Below the pieces are notes generated by a model, which made no database searches, was not told the origin of the DNA, and saw only the letters and a program-made list of their open reading frames with translations. Positions 15,501 through 15,831 of a DNA stretch of 15,831 bases are shown here, one piece after another. The first letter of the stretch is position 1, and each line of letters starts with the position of its first letter. Origin of the DNA: Clostridia bacterium (GTDB lineage Bacteria > Bacillota > Clostridia > Christensenellales > Borkfalkiaceae); NCBI GenBank assembly GCA_029052615.1, contig JAIDIR010000275.1, forward strand, positions 1 through 15,831. The letters are read 5' to 3'. The translations under genes and the position numbers were made by a program.

Positions 15501-15784
15501 GCAACGGCGAACAGCGCCGCGCCGGTTATGAAGCACAAATCGCCCGGATAATAGATGACGACGTCCCCCACCATTGCAAACGCACAGCCGATAAGCATAA
15601 GCAAGGGAAACAGCTTTTTTGCGCCCAGCCTGACCGCATACGCGAAATTGATTATTGCAACCAGCAAAAAGCAGGCGCTTGCCGTGCTTTTGAGCACTAC
15701 CGTCGGCTGAAGTATCATAACTACGTCAAGCGCAATGATTGCCGCAAAGAGCGCAAGGTTCAAAAGGTAAACGATTTTTTTCAT
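12533..15784 (-). CDS. Triple fusion: YhhN lysoplasmalogenase, iron-dependent alcohol dehydrogenase, class-3-like aldehyde dehydrogenase
   Basis: Residues are numbered from an upstream ATG at 15814 (1093 in all); I prefer the start at residue 11 (MKKIVYLL), which removes a polar tail and has a weak GGTGA site. Part 1 (about 11-235) has about eight membrane helices with the YhhN/TMEM86 signatures GD (D84), FAVAHVFY (102-109), SD (D194) and TYYPAQ (216-221). Part 2 (about 255-620) is an iron ADH: GGGSPID (346-352), PTTAGTGSE (388-396) and metal ligands D445, H449, H512, H526. Part 3 (about 630-1080) is an ALDH: MNPWNYPF (747-754), FTGS (822-825), catalytic E846 in LELGGKSP, catalytic C880 in GQTC, EEIFGP (969-974), and a class-3-like end. 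YhhN enzymes cleave lysoplasmalogen to a fatty aldehyde; the other domains would reduce or oxidise it (inference). All catalytic residues are intact and the frame is continuous. Confidence 0.92.
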   Translation of the reverse strand: MKKIVYLLNLALFAAIIALDVVMILQPTVVLKSTASACFLLVAIINFAYAVRLGAKKLFPLLMLIGCAFAMVGDVVIYYPGDLCFITGAALFAVAHVFYVAAYFTLYGFHPADLIAALCVFVPSVLIITLAPIFDFGGIMMEAVCIGYALILSLMVGKALANLRKRTALSVLIAAGSILFFISDFMLLINMFGTLHKVPRILCLATYYPAQFMLAFSLVLFAERGMNVFTAAYCRIFQTVLKIALPLLPYKDPKIIERVGDIPQVLKQNAKTRPLVVTDKTIRGLGLTRALEEALAAADLNCTVYDGVVANPTTANVDEALKLYKENGCDCLIAFGGGSPIDCAKGVGALIARPNKTLGKLKGILKVGKKIPLLIAIPTTAGTGSETTLAAVIVDSVTRHKYAINDFPLIPAYAVLDEAVTATLPKHVISTTGMDALTHAVEAYIGRGGNKSTRTDALEAVKLVFENLQASYDGDRAAAKQMLIASHKAGRAFSKAYVGYVHALAHSLGGKYNVPHGLANAVILPVVLREYGKAVHKKLWKIAVYCGLVEKTANYAHGAEAVISKIEELNSGFGIGKTFAQIRRGDIYELATYACKEANPLYPVPVLWDKNKLMELYEKLRGENADEQDIPTIINNQRAYFASGATLDIKHRMRRLKALYAAIKANLPALHAGLKADLGKSATESYMCETGLAMSELSYMIKHLRRFARAKKAPTPLAQMPSKSYRLSSPYGTVLVMNPWNYPFLLSIDPLIDAIAAGNTVVLKLSAYSPNVNRAIKEVIDSVFPPEYVTVLFGGSQVNTALMQEKFDYVFFTGSKRVGTLVYESAAKNLTPVTLELGGKSPCIVDQTANIKLAAKRIVWGKFLNLGQTCVAPDYIYCAESVHDQLIAEIKKQIIAQFGESPLDNPAYGKIINEKHFNRVCALIDKDKVVHGGKVDAENLKIEPTVLDGVTHDDAVMQEEIFGPVLPVLTYREEGEAVRYITQNDAPLAFYIFSSDKKRIKKFTSQIGFGGGCVNDVVIHLATPYMPFGGFGASGLGGYHGKVGFETFSHFKSIVNKSTFIDLPMRYQPYTKTNDYLIKKFLK

Positions 15785-15797
15785 ATATTCACCAACT

Positions 15798-15813
15798 TGT
15801 TGATTTGTCAACA
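15798..15813. repeat. Inverted repeat at the predicted transcription start of the triple-fusion gene
   Basis: TGTTGA, four bases, TCAACA: a perfect 6-bp inverted repeat just downstream of the -10 element and upstream of the preferred start codon. This is a common place for a repressor operator, but the arms are short and chance is possible. Confidence 0.3.
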
Positions 15814-15819
15814 TTTTAG

Positions 15820-15825
15820 ATTATA
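15820..15825 (-). promoter_or_regulatory. -10 element of the triple-fusion gene
   Basis: A perfect TATAAT on the minus strand lies five bases before the upstream ATG (15814) and about 35 before the preferred ATG (15784). The matching -35 would lie beyond the window edge, so the promoter cannot be confirmed. Confidence 0.5.
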
Positions 15826-15831
15826 AACGAC

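Noticed and set aside
12533..15784. Reading the fusion as AdhE or as an assembly join of separate genes
   Set aside because: Domain order and ALDH type differ from AdhE. The frame is continuous with sensible linkers at about 236-254 and 620-630 and no frameshift sign, though an assembly check is still the direct test.
15783..15811. TTGACA (15811-15806) with ATATAT 17 bases on as a promoter for the triple fusion
   Set aside because: The start site would lie inside the coding sequence after both candidate ATGs; the TTGACA is part of the inverted repeat.
1..15831. tRNA, rRNA, riboswitch, CRISPR, insertion sequence or attachment site
   Set aside because: Intergenic gaps are short and accounted for by promoters and terminators; no cloverleaf, repeat-spacer pattern, transposase or paired direct repeats around the AT-rich cassette were seen by eye.

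Overview
The window looks like a chromosomal segment from an uncultured anaerobic Bacillota, most likely a Clostridia lineage. Evidence for this is a mcsA-mcsB-clpC operon, a NifU-like plus GGGtGRT gene pair typical of anaerobes, strong AAGGAG-type ribosome binding sites, sigma-A-like promoters and many U-rich terminators. The lineage is an inference from gene content only. No RNA genes, insertion sequences, CRISPR arrays or phage genes were seen.

Layout. (1) 1-4099, minus strand: mcsA, mcsB and clpC form a protein-arginine-phosphorylation and ClpCP proteolysis operon that ends in a strong terminator. ctsR, which usually heads this operon, is missing; mcsA directly follows a divergent promoter region. 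(2) 4246-6092, plus strand: a two-gene operon of a NifU-like Fe-S scaffold homologue and a GGGtGRT-family protein, both cysteine-rich and of unknown biochemical role. (3) 6109-8766, plus strand: a visibly AT-richer two-gene cassette. It holds a membrane protein with two N-terminal helices and a divergent, insertion-split Nudix domain, followed by a PP2C-type phosphatase. (4) 8769-10135, plus strand: an ArsB/NhaD-type (ion transporter superfamily) carrier with its own promoter. (5) 10166-12464: two divergent lipoprotein genes with back-to-back promoters. One is a large HExxH protein carrying bacterial cell-surface repeats, probably read from a leaderless mRNA; the other is small. (6) 12533-15784, minus strand: a three-domain fusion of a YhhN-type lysoplasmalogenase, an iron-dependent alcohol dehydrogenase and a class-3-like (fatty) aldehyde dehydrogenase.

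The most striking item is the triple fusion. YhhN/TMEM86 enzymes release a long-chain aldehyde from lysoplasmalogens, and the two attached dehydrogenase domains are the two classes that would reduce or oxidise that aldehyde. The polypeptide therefore reads as a complete membrane-bound plasmalogen-aldehyde disposal pathway, possibly a redox-neutral dismutation with NAD(H) recycled between the two domains. The Nudix-2TM/PP2C cassette and the NifU-like/GGGtGRT pair are the next candidates for undescribed biology. Compact transcription is a theme: convergent genes share bidirectional terminators at 10134-10165 and 12492-12526, and two promoters place the predicted transcription start on or next to the initiation codon.
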